Shown here piece after piece: positions 1 to 8,855 of a DNA stretch of 64,000 nucleotides. The position numbers were made by a program, and so were the translations under genes. Location: the NCBI GenBank assembly GCA_017548565.1, contig JAFYZU010000010.1, forward strand, positions 16,965-80,964. The letters are read 5' to 3'. Under the pieces are notes generated by a model. The model worked only from the letters and a program-made list of their open reading frames with translations, was not told the DNA's origin and searched no databases. Position 1 is the stretch's first letter, and each line of letters begins with the position of its first letter. The stretch is from Treponema sp. GTDB taxonomy: Bacteria; Spirochaetota; Spirochaetia; Treponematales; Treponemataceae.

Positions 1-1
1 A

Positions 2-883
2 TGGCTTAAAAACTGTGTTATTTCTGAAGGAACGGAAATCAATGAACCGGTCGAAAATTCCGGTCTTTTTATCGAAGGGCGTGACATCTCTATCGGCTCT
101 ATTGTTATGTGTGATCATGAAGTAACTCAGGCTGAATATGCTCAATATATGACCTGGTATGGAATTGAAAATAATAAGAATGATAATAAACCGCTTGAAA
201 GTAAAGGTCTTGGTGATGATTTTCCTGCCTATTACATCAACTGGTATGAATGCGTAATCTATTGTAATCTCAGAAGTATTGCAGAAGGTCTTGATCCAGT
301 ATATTACATGATAATCGAAGAACAGAATGTCTATGCTCCTGAGCAATGGACACTGCTTGAAGGTTCTGAGGTTACAGTTAATGAAGATGGAAAATTTTAC
401 TATAACTCAACAAAAGATTCTTTGATTTTAGGAAATCCTGAAACAGGTATTAAATATGATTTAAGTGCAAACGGCTATCGTCTTCCTACTGAAGCTGAAT
501 GGGAATTTATGGCAAGAGGGGGAAGCAGCGGTATTTTAGAAGAACAGACTACATATTGCGGAAGTGATGATATAGATGAAGTTGCATGGTATAAAGATAA
601 CAGCGGGTATAAGTCTCATGAGGTTAAGCAGAAGAAACCTAATTCTCTCGGGCTTTATGATATGAGCGGCAACATCGCTGAAATCTGCTATGACTGGTAT
701 GGTGATATTGATGCATCAACACCTGTTCTTGGTGCTGAATCGGGTACTACATGTGTAAGGCGAGGGGGATGCTGGAGCGGAATTGAATCATCAATACGAA
801 TCGAAGACCGTGGTACTCCTCGTGAACCTTCTTACCGCAGTATGTACGGCGGATTACGTGTAGTCTGTACCTGCATGGAGTAA
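2..883 (+). CDS. SUMF1/FGE-sulfatase-fold protein, 5' end outside window
   Basis: The frame stays open to the left edge, so the start lies outside the window; about 293 residues are visible. Family hallmarks appear in order: a CDHEVTQAEY entry motif, a YRLPTEAEWEF block, YDMSGNIAEICYDWYGD, RGGCWSG and a closing YGGLRVV. These belong to the formylglycine-generating-enzyme/SUMF1 fold. True formylglycine-generating enzymes need a cysteine pair spaced C-x4-C near the C-terminus. That pair is not visible here, so this is probably a structural or binding relative rather than an active sulfatase activator. Treponeme genomes often carry many such paralogues, several on surface proteins. No partner is visible. 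The next gene has its own promoter candidate. Confidence 0.85.
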   Translation, partial: WLKNCVISEGTEINEPVENSGLFIEGRDISIGSIVMCDHEVTQAEYAQYMTWYGIENNKNDNKPLESKGLGDDFPAYYINWYECVIYCNLRSIAEGLDPVYYMIIEEQNVYAPEQWTLLEGSEVTVNEDGKFYYNSTKDSLILGNPETGIKYDLSANGYRLPTEAEWEFMARGGSSGILEEQTTYCGSDDIDEVAWYKDNSGYKSHEVKQKKPNSLGLYDMSGNIAEICYDWYGDIDASTPVLGAESGTTCVRRGGCWSGIESSIRIEDRGTPREPSYRSMYGGLRVVCTCME

Positions 884-891
884 AATAATCA

Positions 892-920
892 TTGAATAAT
901 TCTCATCTTTTCTGTATAGT
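892..920 (+). promoter_or_regulatory. sigma-70-type promoter for the MATE gene
   Basis: TTGAAT (892-897), a 17-base spacer and TATAGT (915-920) lie between the SUMF1-like stop and the MATE start at 954. The predicted transcript would begin near 927 and leave a short leader. No clear Shine-Dalgarno sequence precedes the ATG. Confidence 0.5.
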
Positions 921-953
921 TAAATCAATCTAATAAAACGTTTAACTAAGTTT

Positions 954-2345
954 ATGATTTTATTCAGTAAAGACAAAGAATTTTATAAGAAAGTATTCGC
1001 TATTTCAATTCCAATTGCTCTTCAGAGCCTGATTACTATAGGCGTAAACATGCTCGATACTATCATGGTCGGATCTCTTGGTGAAGATTCACTTTCTGCA
1101 ACATCACTTGCCAATTCTTTCATCAGCATCTATCACATTTTCTGTATGGGTCTTGGAATGGGAGCCTCTGTCCTTGTTTCAAGATACTGGGGAATGAAGG
1201 TTTCCAATAAGGATAATGAACAGAATGCATCGCGTGCACTTAAACAGACAATCTGTCTTATGCTGCGATTAACTGTTTTTCTTGCCGCTGTTTTTGCACT
1301 TTTTACATTGATTATGCCTGAAATTCTTATGAAAATGTATACAAAAGAAGACAATATCATCCGTCTTGGTTCAATATATTTTACATGGTCTATTCCGACA
1401 TACTTTTTTTTAGGAACTTCATTAACTACGACTATAGTTTTACGAAGTGTTGGTCAGACTCTGTTTCCGCTTTTCGTATCTATTGGTGCTTTTTTTGTAA
1501 ATCTTATTTCTAACTATATTTTTATCTTCGGAAAATTCGGAGCCCCTAGAATGGAAGTTGCAGGAGCAGCACTGGGAACGCTTATTGCACGTATTTTTGA
1601 AGCAGTCATGATTCTCGGATATCTTTTCATAAAGGATAAGAAAATCAATTTTAAAATCCATGATATTTTCATGAAAACAGGAACTTTAATCCGTGAATAT
1701 TTCAGAATTTCCATTCCTGTTTTAATTAGTGACGGTATTCTTGCAATAGGGAATAATTCGGTAGCAATGGTTATCGGTCGTTTAGGTTCTGCATTCGTTG
1801 CCGCTAATGCAATTACTTCTGTTACTCAGCAGCTTAGTACTGTAGTAATCCAGGGTGTAAGTCAGTCGGGTGCAATCATTACCGGTCAGACACTTGGCAG
1901 CGGTGATAAGGAAAAAACGATGAAGCAGGGGTGGCTTTTCTTCGGTCTTGGACTTGCCCTTGGATGTTTTTCGGCACTGTTCATTGCATTATGCAAAGGT
2001 CCTGTCATCGGATATTACAATAATGTAAGTCTTAAAACAAAAAAAATTGCCGGTCAACTTATGCTTGCAATCAGCTTTATTATAGTTTTCCAGGCTACAA
2101 ATTCCATTATGACAAAAGGTGTCCTTCGAGGCGGCGGGGATACAAAAATGCTGATGCTTACAGACAATATATTCCTATGGGTAATTTCAATTCCTCTTGG
2201 AATTCTTGCCGGATTTGTATTTAAATGGTCACCTTTTTTAATTTATGTATGCCTTAAATCCGATCAGATTGTAAAAACCTTCTGGTGCGTCATCCGGTTA
2301 AAAAGCCGTAAATGGATTAAGAAAATATCTACCGGTAAACAATAA
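954..2345 (+). CDS. MATE family efflux transporter
   Basis: A 463-residue integral membrane protein with about twelve hydrophobic segments in two similar halves, the usual size and layout of multidrug and toxic compound extrusion (MATE) antiporters. The N-terminal stretch IPIALQSLITIGVNMLDTIM, followed by VGSLGEDSLSATSLANS, is the classic first-helix signature. The second half begins near residue 243 with a matching ISIPVLISDGILAIGNNSV segment. These proteins export drugs or metabolites in exchange for Na+ or H+; the substrate cannot be read from sequence. The gene stands alone between its own promoter candidate and the extended -10 promoter of the purine permease. A poly-T tract follows the stop, but no hairpin was found with it. 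Confidence 0.93.
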   Translation: MILFSKDKEFYKKVFAISIPIALQSLITIGVNMLDTIMVGSLGEDSLSATSLANSFISIYHIFCMGLGMGASVLVSRYWGMKVSNKDNEQNASRALKQTICLMLRLTVFLAAVFALFTLIMPEILMKMYTKEDNIIRLGSIYFTWSIPTYFFLGTSLTTTIVLRSVGQTLFPLFVSIGAFFVNLISNYIFIFGKFGAPRMEVAGAALGTLIARIFEAVMILGYLFIKDKKINFKIHDIFMKTGTLIREYFRISIPVLISDGILAIGNNSVAMVIGRLGSAFVAANAITSVTQQLSTVVIQGVSQSGAIITGQTLGSGDKEKTMKQGWLFFGLGLALGCFSALFIALCKGPVIGYYNNVSLKTKKIAGQLMLAISFIIVFQATNSIMTKGVLRGGGDTKMLMLTDNIFLWVISIPLGILAGFVFKWSPFLIYVCLKSDQIVKTFWCVIRLKSRKWIKKISTGKQ

Positions 2346-2391
2346 ATTTGCATTTTATTTAACAGTTTTTTTTTCTCTTTTTCTTTTTTTG

Positions 2392-2400
2392 TGATATAAT
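2392..2400 (+). promoter_or_regulatory. extended -10 promoter of the purine permease
   Basis: TGATATAAT is a perfect extended -10 element (TGn plus TATAAT at 2395-2400) about 39 bases before the ATG at 2439. The -35 region is only a pyrimidine tract, as is tolerated with extended -10 promoters. Confidence 0.6.
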
Positions 2401-2438
2401 AATTTTATATTTTCTTTTTCATGAAAAGGAGGATTTCG

Positions 2439-3776
2439 ATGGAAAAGTTTTTTAAATTAAAAGAAAGGAATACTACTGTCAGTAAAGAAATTATCGGCGG
2501 TATTACAACATTCCTTGCTATGGCATACATTCTTGCCGTAAATCCAAGCATTCTTTCACAATCAGGAATGGGCTGGGGACAGGTATTTACTGCAACTGCA
2601 ATTTCCGCTGCTATAGCAACTTTAGTTATGGCATTTGTTGCAAAGCTTCCGGTGGCACTTGCACCAGGTCTTGGTCTTAATGCATTCTTTACATACACTG
2701 TTGTATTAGGAATGGGATGTTCATGGCAGCTTGCACTTACTGCAGTTTTCATAGAGGGTATTTTATTCATCATACTTTCTTTATGCGGTGTCCGTGAAGC
2801 AATCGTACGTTCAATTCCTGACGGTCTTAAAAAGGCAGTTGCTGTCGGTATAGGACTTTTCATTACAATCATTGGTCTTGTAAACGCAGGAATCTGTACA
2901 ACAGATACAGGAACAACAATCGGATTCGTTAATTTTAATCTTGATCATAAGGCAGCTCTTGTTGCTGTAATCGGTCTTTTAATTACAATCATTCTTTATA
3001 TATTAAAGGTTCCGGGTGCAATCCTTGTTGGTATTGTCCTTACAACAATAATCGGTATTCCGTTCGGAGTAACAACAATTCCTGAAGGATTCAAGCCATT
3101 CTCAACTCCATCTAAACCATATCTCTTTGCCTTTGATTTCAAGGGAATATTTATGAATCCTGCGGGAAAATTCTCAATTGCAGTTTTAGGACAATTCTTT
3201 GTAATCTTCTTTACATTCCTGTTTACCGATTTATTCGATACAATCGGAACACTTCTTGGTGTTGCAGAGCAGGGTAACCTTAAAGATTCAAACGGTGAAG
3301 TATTGAACATCAAGGGAGCTTTGCTTTCTGATTCAGTAGGAACTGTAGTTGGTGCATGTCTTGGTACTTCAACAGTAACATCTTTCGTTGAATCTTCATC
3401 TGGAGTTGCTGCAGGTGCACGAACCGGTCTTGCTTCTGTTGTAACAGGTCTTTTATTCCTTGTTTCATTATTCCTGTGGCCTTTATTCAGTTTGATTCCA
3501 TCTGCTGCAACAGCACCGGCCTTAATTTTCGTAGGCTTCTTAATGATGCAGTCTGTTGTTGAAATCAACTTTAAAGATCCTACAGAAGGAATTCCTGCTT
3601 TCATTACAATCATGTCTATGCCGTTCGCATATTCAATTTCAAAAGGTATCATGTTCGGTATCATCACTTATGTATTGTGTAAGGCATGTACTAAAAAAGC
3701 AAAAGAAATTCCAGTTGTTACATGGATTCTTGCAGTAATATTCATTCTTGATATTATTTTTGAAGCATGTAAATAA
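2439..3776 (+). CDS. NCS2/AzgA-type purine (guanine/hypoxanthine/adenine) permease
   Basis: A 445-residue transporter with 12-14 hydrophobic segments. GGITTFLAMAYILAVNPSIL near the N-terminus, LAPGLGLNAFFTYTVV in the third segment and the later FTFLFTDLFDTIGTLLGVA are diagnostic of the AzgA/PbuG branch of the NCS2 family, which imports purine bases with protons. The likely start is the ATG at 2439 because AAAGGAGG (2425-2432) sits six bases upstream; an in-frame ATG at 2421 precedes that site and is rejected. The segment around SSSGVAAGARTGLASVVTGL matches the family's conserved substrate-site loop. The gene is monocistronic, with its own promoter and a strong terminator facing thrC. Which purine it carries is not determined. 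Confidence 0.93.
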   Translation: MEKFFKLKERNTTVSKEIIGGITTFLAMAYILAVNPSILSQSGMGWGQVFTATAISAAIATLVMAFVAKLPVALAPGLGLNAFFTYTVVLGMGCSWQLALTAVFIEGILFIILSLCGVREAIVRSIPDGLKKAVAVGIGLFITIIGLVNAGICTTDTGTTIGFVNFNLDHKAALVAVIGLLITIILYILKVPGAILVGIVLTTIIGIPFGVTTIPEGFKPFSTPSKPYLFAFDFKGIFMNPAGKFSIAVLGQFFVIFFTFLFTDLFDTIGTLLGVAEQGNLKDSNGEVLNIKGALLSDSVGTVVGACLGTSTVTSFVESSSGVAAGARTGLASVVTGLLFLVSLFLWPLFSLIPSAATAPALIFVGFLMMQSVVEINFKDPTEGIPAFITIMSMPFAYSISKGIMFGIITYVLCKACTKKAKEIPVVTWILAVIFILDIIFEACK

Positions 3777-3794
3777 ATCCTTTTAAAATAAAAA

Positions 3795-3839
3795 TGCCGG
3801 TATCATAAACTTTAGTGTTTTATTACCGGCAGTTTTTTT
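3795..3839. terminator. bidirectional intrinsic terminator between the purine permease and thrC
   Basis: TGCCGGTA (3795-3802) pairs with TACCGGCA (3824-3831), with extra inner pairing, followed on the plus strand by GTTTTTTT. On the minus strand the stem is followed by an ATTTTTATTTT run, so it can serve both convergent genes. Confidence 0.85.
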
Positions 3840-3854
3840 ATCCTGAACTTTAAT

Positions 3855-5264
3855 CTACAGATTATTCAAAAGCCATTTCTTGAATTTCTCGTAATCATTT
3901 TCCATAGGGATTGCCCTGTCAGGAAGTCGTAAAACTTCTTCGAGACGTGATGGAACAGGAGGTTCTTTTCCGATTGCTTCTACAACAGTTGAACTGAATT
4001 TAGCAGGAGATGCTGTTTCAAGTATGATTCCGACTGCTTTTTTATTTACAACCCTGATTCCCCATTCAGGAACATTAGGTGTTAAGCCCGGTAATTCAGG
4101 ATCATTCTTTTTACCGTCGATAAGGTTTACCATTGCATCGTTTCGAATGTCATTCCATGCCTGCCATCCGATTGCTCCATGCGGGTCAATTATATAGCCT
4201 GTTTTTGTATGACAGCTGTCAATTGCCTTTATAATTCCTTCGTTATCAAGCCAGTATGATGCAAACATCTTTCGTACCTGATCAAGAGAATACATTGCCT
4301 GAATTCGTTCATAATTGCTTGGAGCACCTACATCCATTGCATTTGCATAAGTTTCCACAGAAGGACGAGGATTGTAATTTCCGGAAGAAATCCAGTCCGG
4401 AATTGTTTTATTTGTATTTGTAGCGGCAACAAAGCCTGATATTGGAGCACCCATTTCTTTTGCAATAAGACCTGATGTAAGGTTACCGAAATTTCCTGAA
4501 GGAACAACCATAATGATTGCAGGATCATGAATCTTATTGTCCATTGCACATCTGTTTCGGACAACTAAAGATGCATACATATAATAAAAACTCTGCGGAA
4601 GAAGACGTGAAATATTGATTGAGTTTGCAGAAGAAAGACGGAGCTTTTTGCGGAGTTTTGAATCTGTAAATGCTGTTTTTACAAGCTTCTGACAGTCATC
4701 AAAAGTACCTTTAATCTTTAATGCACGTACATTTCCTGTAAAAGTAGAAAGCTGTTTTTCCTGTAAAGGACTTATTTTTCCGTCAGGATATAAAATAGTT
4801 ACATCGATTCCTTCAACACCATGAAATGCACTTCCCACGGCACTTCCTGTATCACCGGAGGTTGCTACAAGAATATGAAGCGGTTCTTCACCTCTGTTGA
4901 GATATGACATTGTACGAGCCATGAATCTTGCACCAAAATCTTTAAATGCACAGGTTGGTCCGTGGAATAACTCAAGTACATAAGATATTGAATCAAGAGG
5001 GGCAATTTTTGGTGAAAAAGGATATGCATCCTGAATGATTAAAGCAAGCTCATCATCCGGAATTTCTCCTTCGACATAAGGCTTTGCCATATTAAAAGCA
5101 ATGTCACGGAAGGATGGAGCAGGGTCCTTGTTTAACAAAGAATCTGCTAATTTCGGAAAACTTTCGGGAATAAACAATCCTCCTGTTTCCTGATTCATTC
5201 CTTTCATTACTGCTGTTTTAAAATCAACTTTTACAGATTTATCCCTTGTATCTGTGTAAATCAT
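3855..5264 (-). CDS. thrC: threonine synthase
   Basis: A 469-residue pyridoxal-phosphate enzyme converting O-phosphohomoserine to threonine and phosphate, the last step of threonine synthesis in the cytoplasm. It begins with the typical IYTDTRDKS opening and carries HGPTCAFKDFGARF, whose Lys108 is the expected PLP lysine. SGDTGSAVGSAFHG (about 134-147) and VPSGNFGNLTSG are the phosphate-binding loops of the long, yeast/E. coli-like ThrC class. The gene lies 31 bases after an unrelated lipoprotein gene and may share its transcript. A weak GGGGT precedes the ATG. It converges on the purine permease, with a shared terminator between them. Confidence 0.95.
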   Translation of the reverse strand: MIYTDTRDKSVKVDFKTAVMKGMNQETGGLFIPESFPKLADSLLNKDPAPSFRDIAFNMAKPYVEGEIPDDELALIIQDAYPFSPKIAPLDSISYVLELFHGPTCAFKDFGARFMARTMSYLNRGEEPLHILVATSGDTGSAVGSAFHGVEGIDVTILYPDGKISPLQEKQLSTFTGNVRALKIKGTFDDCQKLVKTAFTDSKLRKKLRLSSANSINISRLLPQSFYYMYASLVVRNRCAMDNKIHDPAIIMVVPSGNFGNLTSGLIAKEMGAPISGFVAATNTNKTIPDWISSGNYNPRPSVETYANAMDVGAPSNYERIQAMYSLDQVRKMFASYWLDNEGIIKAIDSCHTKTGYIIDPHGAIGWQAWNDIRNDAMVNLIDGKKNDPELPGLTPNVPEWGIRVVNKKAVGIILETASPAKFSSTVVEAIGKEPPVPSRLEEVLRLPDRAIPMENDYEKFKKWLLNNL

Positions 5265-5295
5265 TTTATACCCCGTTATATCTGATTAAGCTTTA

Positions 5296-6195
5296 TTAAA
5301 GCTTATAAATCAAATCATCTGCTATAATTTTGCCTAAATCTTCTTTACATTTTGATGCGGCTTTTTCCCACTTAGGCTGGGTAGTTTCGCATGAATATGA
5401 ATTCCTGTAAATTTCTTTACCGTTCGTCATATCTACAACCCAGATTTCTGCAGTTAAAGCACAGTAAAATCCGTTTTCGTTTTTTTCAATCGGTTTTACA
5501 TATTTAACAGTTCCGCCGATAAAATATCCGAATTCATCATTTACGATTTCTTTATTTCTTTTGTAAAGAGATTCAATTGATTTTCCAATATCAGATTCAT
5601 CGTTTACCGGAGCATTGCCGACTTTTTTACATCCGTACTTCTGGAATTCAGAAATAAGATTATAGAAATTTCGTGCAGGTTTATTTTTTTCATCATATTC
5701 ATAAATAAAGAGGATTGCTCCTTTTTCAGGAATATCTGATCTTACGAAGAAATCTGCTGATGCACCTGACTGAACCGCAGCATCAATAAGATTCTGTTTT
5801 TTAGAATTAGGATTTGCATAGGCAAGGAATTTTCCGTTTACTGCAAAATTGCAGACTGGAGCATCAAAAATATATGTTCCATCAGAATTTGTCCTTACAT
5901 TTTCTGTTTTGTTTTCATCTGCAGAAACAGGATAACTGATTGTTAACGAAAAATTCTGCATAGGCTCTGAAGTCTGAGAATTTTTAACAGATACAATAAA
6001 CTGCTTTGAAAACATTTTTCCTTTTGTCGTCGGGGCAGGAGACTGTACCATTTCAATTTTAACTGTAGTTAAAAGATTCAAAAAAGCAGTATCTGCAGAT
6101 TTTGAATTTGCCTGATCAGTGTTAACTTTTGTAGAAGAACATGCTGTCAAAAATATAGATATAATAATTGCTATAAAGAGATTTCTTTTTTTCAT
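5296..6195 (-). CDS. putative lipoprotein of unknown function
   Basis: A 299-residue protein opening with a lipoprotein signal peptide: MKKR, a hydrophobic stretch, then LTAC with Cys19 as the lipidation site, followed by a Ser/Thr-rich tether. No family is recognised with confidence. The middle (about residues 60-115) has a beta-rich, Ig- or carboxypeptidase-regulatory-like character. The C-terminal part, with a GKEIYRNSYS motif and a helical end, recalls periplasmic domains of LPP20/FlgT-like lipoproteins; this is only an impression. AAAAGGAT precedes the ATG. The promoter is divergent from alr and overlaps an inverted repeat. ThrC follows in the same direction, but no functional link is evident. 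Confidence 0.8.
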   Translation of the reverse strand: MKKRNLFIAIIISIFLTACSSTKVNTDQANSKSADTAFLNLLTTVKIEMVQSPAPTTKGKMFSKQFIVSVKNSQTSEPMQNFSLTISYPVSADENKTENVRTNSDGTYIFDAPVCNFAVNGKFLAYANPNSKKQNLIDAAVQSGASADFFVRSDIPEKGAILFIYEYDEKNKPARNFYNLISEFQKYGCKKVGNAPVNDESDIGKSIESLYKRNKEIVNDEFGYFIGGTVKYVKPIEKNENGFYCALTAEIWVVDMTNGKEIYRNSYSCETTQPKWEKAASKCKEDLGKIIADDLIYKL

Positions 6196-6223
6196 TTTAT
6201 AAATCCTTTTTATTTGGTTATTT

Positions 6224-6252
6224 ATTTTATTATGAACCGTGATTTTTTACAA
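6224..6252 (-). promoter_or_regulatory. promoter of the lipoprotein-thrC unit
   Basis: Read on the minus strand, TTGTAA (6247-6252), exactly 17 bases, then TAAAAT (6224-6229). The -35 lies inside the left arm of a perfect inverted repeat. Confidence 0.55.
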
Positions 6253-6270
6253 TATAAATCTTGTAAAAAA
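6243..6270. repeat. perfect 10-bp inverted repeat in the alr/lipoprotein divergent region
   Basis: TTTTTTACAA (6243-6252), an 8-base spacer and TTGTAAAAAA (6261-6270). Each arm contains one of two back-to-back TTGTAA -35 hexamers. It may be an operator or simply the symmetry of the two promoters. Confidence 0.7.
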
Positions 6271-6289
6271 TGTCATATAACTATAAATT
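6261..6289 (+). promoter_or_regulatory. promoter of alr
   Basis: TTGTAA (6261-6266), 17 bases and TAAATT (6284-6289); an alternative -10 TATAAA at 6282-6287 has 15-base spacing. The ATG of alr follows at 6312 with an AGAAAGGA ribosome site at 6295-6302. Confidence 0.5.
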
Positions 6290-6311
6290 ATTGTAAGAAA
6301 GGACTATAAAA

Positions 6312-7469
6312 ATGAACCGTTGTACAAGAGCAGTAATATATAAGGACAATTTAAAATATAATCTTGAACAGATAAAAAAATATGTTGAACCGGGTGTAAA
6401 AATCTGTGTTGCAGTTAAAGCGGATTCTTACGGGCATAATGCTGTTTTAACTTCCAGGCTTGCACAGGAAATGGGAATTGAATTTCTTGCAGTTGCTACT
6501 GTCGATGAAGCAATTGAATTGCGCAGCAACAATATTACTGCTCAAATCCTTCTTTTAAGTCTTTGTACACCTGAAGAAATGACTGATTTATTTAAATATA
6601 AAATAACGCCTGTCGTTTTCGGAAAGGATTTTCTTGAAATTCTCATTCAAAAAAGCAATGAATTTTATAAGGGTGATGAAAAATTTGACGTTCATCTTGC
6701 AGTTGATACAGGGATGGGACGAATCGGCTGTTACCCCGAAGAAGCTCAGGAACAGGCAATTCTCATAAATAATTCAAAACATCTTCGTCTTGGTGGGATG
6801 ATAACTCATTTTGCAGTATCTGACAGCCTGAAAAAAGAAAATCAGGATTTTACAAGACGGCAGTTTGAAGCTTTTAAATCGGCAGTACAAAGCGTAAAGG
6901 ATAAAGGTATAAATCCCGGAATCTGTTCATGTGGTGCAAGTGCCGCTCTTTTAAATAATACCGATATGCATTTTGAAATGGTAAGACCCGGAATCATTAC
7001 TTACGGATATTATCCTGATGAAATTACTAAAAATCATCTTTTAAGCGTTCACAAAGAATTTGATATAAAACCTGTGCTTTCTTTTGAAACTAAAGTCGTT
7101 GCAATAAGGCATTTTCCTGCAGGAAAAACAATTTCATACGGCTGCACCTATGAATGTAAAGAAGATACCGATATTGCTGTTTTACCTGTTGGTTATGCAG
7201 ACGGACTTTTAAGGCGTTTTTCTCCCGGTCTTGAAGTAACAATCAACGGAAAAAACTATCCTGTAAGAGGCAGAATCTGCATGGATCAATGCATGGTAGA
7301 AATCGGTAACAATAATCCAGATGTAAAGCTTTGGGATAAGGCTGTAATTTTTGGTCCTTCGGAAAGCGGAGCCTTGAATGATGCAGAAGTTCTTGCAAAA
7401 ATCGGAAATACGATTTCTTATGAGGTTTTAACTTCAATATCAAAAAGAGTAGAGAAAATAATCGTATAA
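6312..7469 (+). CDS. alr: alanine racemase
   Basis: A 385-residue fold-type III PLP enzyme that interconverts L- and D-alanine to supply D-Ala for peptidoglycan. The N-terminal barrel holds the PLP lysine, Lys36, in VAVKADSYGHNA. DTGMGRIG and CGASAALLN follow in the barrel. The C-terminal beta domain contains the catalytic-tyrosine region KTISYGCTY and the signature VRGRICMDQCMVE. Length and domain order are normal for the family. AGAAAGGA lies nine bases before the ATG. The promoter is divergent and symmetric with that of the upstream lipoprotein. The stop lies only two bases from the convergent folC stop, leaving no room for a separate terminator. Confidence 0.96.
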   Translation: MNRCTRAVIYKDNLKYNLEQIKKYVEPGVKICVAVKADSYGHNAVLTSRLAQEMGIEFLAVATVDEAIELRSNNITAQILLLSLCTPEEMTDLFKYKITPVVFGKDFLEILIQKSNEFYKGDEKFDVHLAVDTGMGRIGCYPEEAQEQAILINNSKHLRLGGMITHFAVSDSLKKENQDFTRRQFEAFKSAVQSVKDKGINPGICSCGASAALLNNTDMHFEMVRPGIITYGYYPDEITKNHLLSVHKEFDIKPVLSFETKVVAIRHFPAGKTISYGCTYECKEDTDIAVLPVGYADGLLRRFSPGLEVTINGKNYPVRGRICMDQCMVEIGNNNPDVKLWDKAVIFGPSESGALNDAEVLAKIGNTISYEVLTSISKRVEKIIV

Positions 7470-7471
7470 CT

Positions 7472-8818
7472 TTAATCTTCCGTTATTTCTGCCAGGATTT
7501 TTTTAACTTCCGAAAGAAGATAGAATGAGCCAGTTACAAGAAGGATATGTCCTTTTTCCGAAGAATCTTTCAATGCTTTTCTGATGATTTTTTTATAATC
7601 TTCATCGGCTTCAAAATTCAGATTATTGTTTTTAAAGCTTTCAATTGCAGAATTAATGTCAGATTTTTTAACATCACCTGGAATTGTAAGATAGATGTTA
7701 TAAAAACGGTATTTGAATAAGGCGGCAATATCCTTTATATCCTTGTCTGCGGCACATGCAAATAAAAGGTTTACTTTATAGCCCTCATACATTTTGTTTA
7801 AGGTATCGAGAGTAAGAGTGATGCTGTTTACCGTATGCGCACCGTCAAGAACAATTTCAGTGATATGCTCATAATGTTTAAGATGATCAATTACTTCAAA
7901 ACGACCCGGTAAAGAAGCTTTTGACAGACCTTTTTCAATTATGCTTTCATCGATATTAGGAAGAATCTTTTTTATTGTAACTGCAGCAACAGTTGCATTC
8001 TGAACCTGCATTTTACCAAGAAGCTTCATCTGGGTATCTATCGGACGGTTGAAAATCTGACTTTCAAAATGAATGTTCATCCTTCTGTTGCTTTCGTTAA
8101 AGCTGTAATAGGCATTGTTTATAAGCTCATCGACAAAATAACATTCAGCGTGCTTGGTAAAGGCCTTTTCACTTAAAACTGTCTTGATTGACTGGCACTG
8201 CTGCTGTGATATTACGACAGGCGTACAGTTTTTTATGATTCCTGCTTTTTCAGCAGCAATTTTTTCGAGCGTATTGCCAAGAAATTCCGTATGCTCAAGT
8301 TCAATCGGAGTTATGCAGCAGATTTTTGGTCTTATAACGTTTGTTGCATCAAGACGACCGCCTAATCCAACTTCAAAAACAGACCAGTCAACATTTGCAC
8401 GACGGAAACATAAAAAAGAATAAAGGGTAACAAGCTCAAACCATGTAATAGGACGGTCAAAAGGCAGCTTTATTATTGATTCAATATTCGGAACAAGCTC
8501 TTTGATTGAATCTTCATATATTTCTTCGGGGAAAAATCCTGATGGTGTAGAAATTCTTTCCCTGAAATCTGTTATGTGCGGAGAAGAATATAATCCGACT
8601 TTGTATCCAGCCTCTTCTAAAATACATGCAATTATTTTAGAAACAGAGCCTTTTCCTTTAGAACCGGCTACATGAACGCAGGGAGCAAAATCCTGAGGAT
8701 TATCAAATCTTTTGCAAAGAAAATCTATGGTATCAAGCCAGAAAATATTCTTATCACTTTGATGTTCAAAGTTCAGATAATTATCAAGCCATTCAATAAA
8801 AACATCTATTGCTTTCAC
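7472..8818 (-). CDS. folC: folylpolyglutamate synthase / dihydrofolate synthase
   Basis: A 448-residue Mur-ligase-type enzyme that adds glutamate to (dihydro)folates using ATP. The P-loop is HVAGSKGKGSVS (residues 49-60), followed by YSSPHI and FRERIS motifs of the folate site, FEVGLGGRLDATN and ITPIELEHTEFLG. The C-terminal domain begins near the GRFEVI motif. Translation appears to start at GTG (8816-8818). No Shine-Dalgarno is present, and a TATAAT box ends ten bases upstream, so the transcript may be nearly leaderless. The gene is divergent from trpS, with overlapping promoter regions, and converges on alr. Whether it does both folate reactions or only glutamylation cannot be told from sequence. 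Confidence 0.95.
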   Translation of the reverse strand: MKAIDVFIEWLDNYLNFEHQSDKNIFWLDTIDFLCKRFDNPQDFAPCVHVAGSKGKGSVSKIIACILEEAGYKVGLYSSPHITDFRERISTPSGFFPEEIYEDSIKELVPNIESIIKLPFDRPITWFELVTLYSFLCFRRANVDWSVFEVGLGGRLDATNVIRPKICCITPIELEHTEFLGNTLEKIAAEKAGIIKNCTPVVISQQQCQSIKTVLSEKAFTKHAECYFVDELINNAYYSFNESNRRMNIHFESQIFNRPIDTQMKLLGKMQVQNATVAAVTIKKILPNIDESIIEKGLSKASLPGRFEVIDHLKHYEHITEIVLDGAHTVNSITLTLDTLNKMYEGYKVNLLFACAADKDIKDIAALFKYRFYNIYLTIPGDVKKSDINSAIESFKNNNLNFEADEDYKKIIRKALKDSSEKGHILLVTGSFYLLSEVKKILAEITED

Positions 8819-8827
8819 AATATTTTA

Positions 8828-8855
8828 ATTATATTTCTTTTTAATTGAAAATCAA
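8828..8855 (-). promoter_or_regulatory. promoter of folC
   Basis: On the minus strand: TTGATT (8850-8855), 16 bases, TATAAT (8828-8833). Its -35 shares one base with that of the trpS promoter on the other strand. Confidence 0.55.

Noticed and set aside
2405..3667. Long open frames on the minus strand opposite the purine permease (2405-2872 and 2996-3667).
   Set aside because: They mirror the codon bias of the permease, have no ribosome site and no recognisable protein features.
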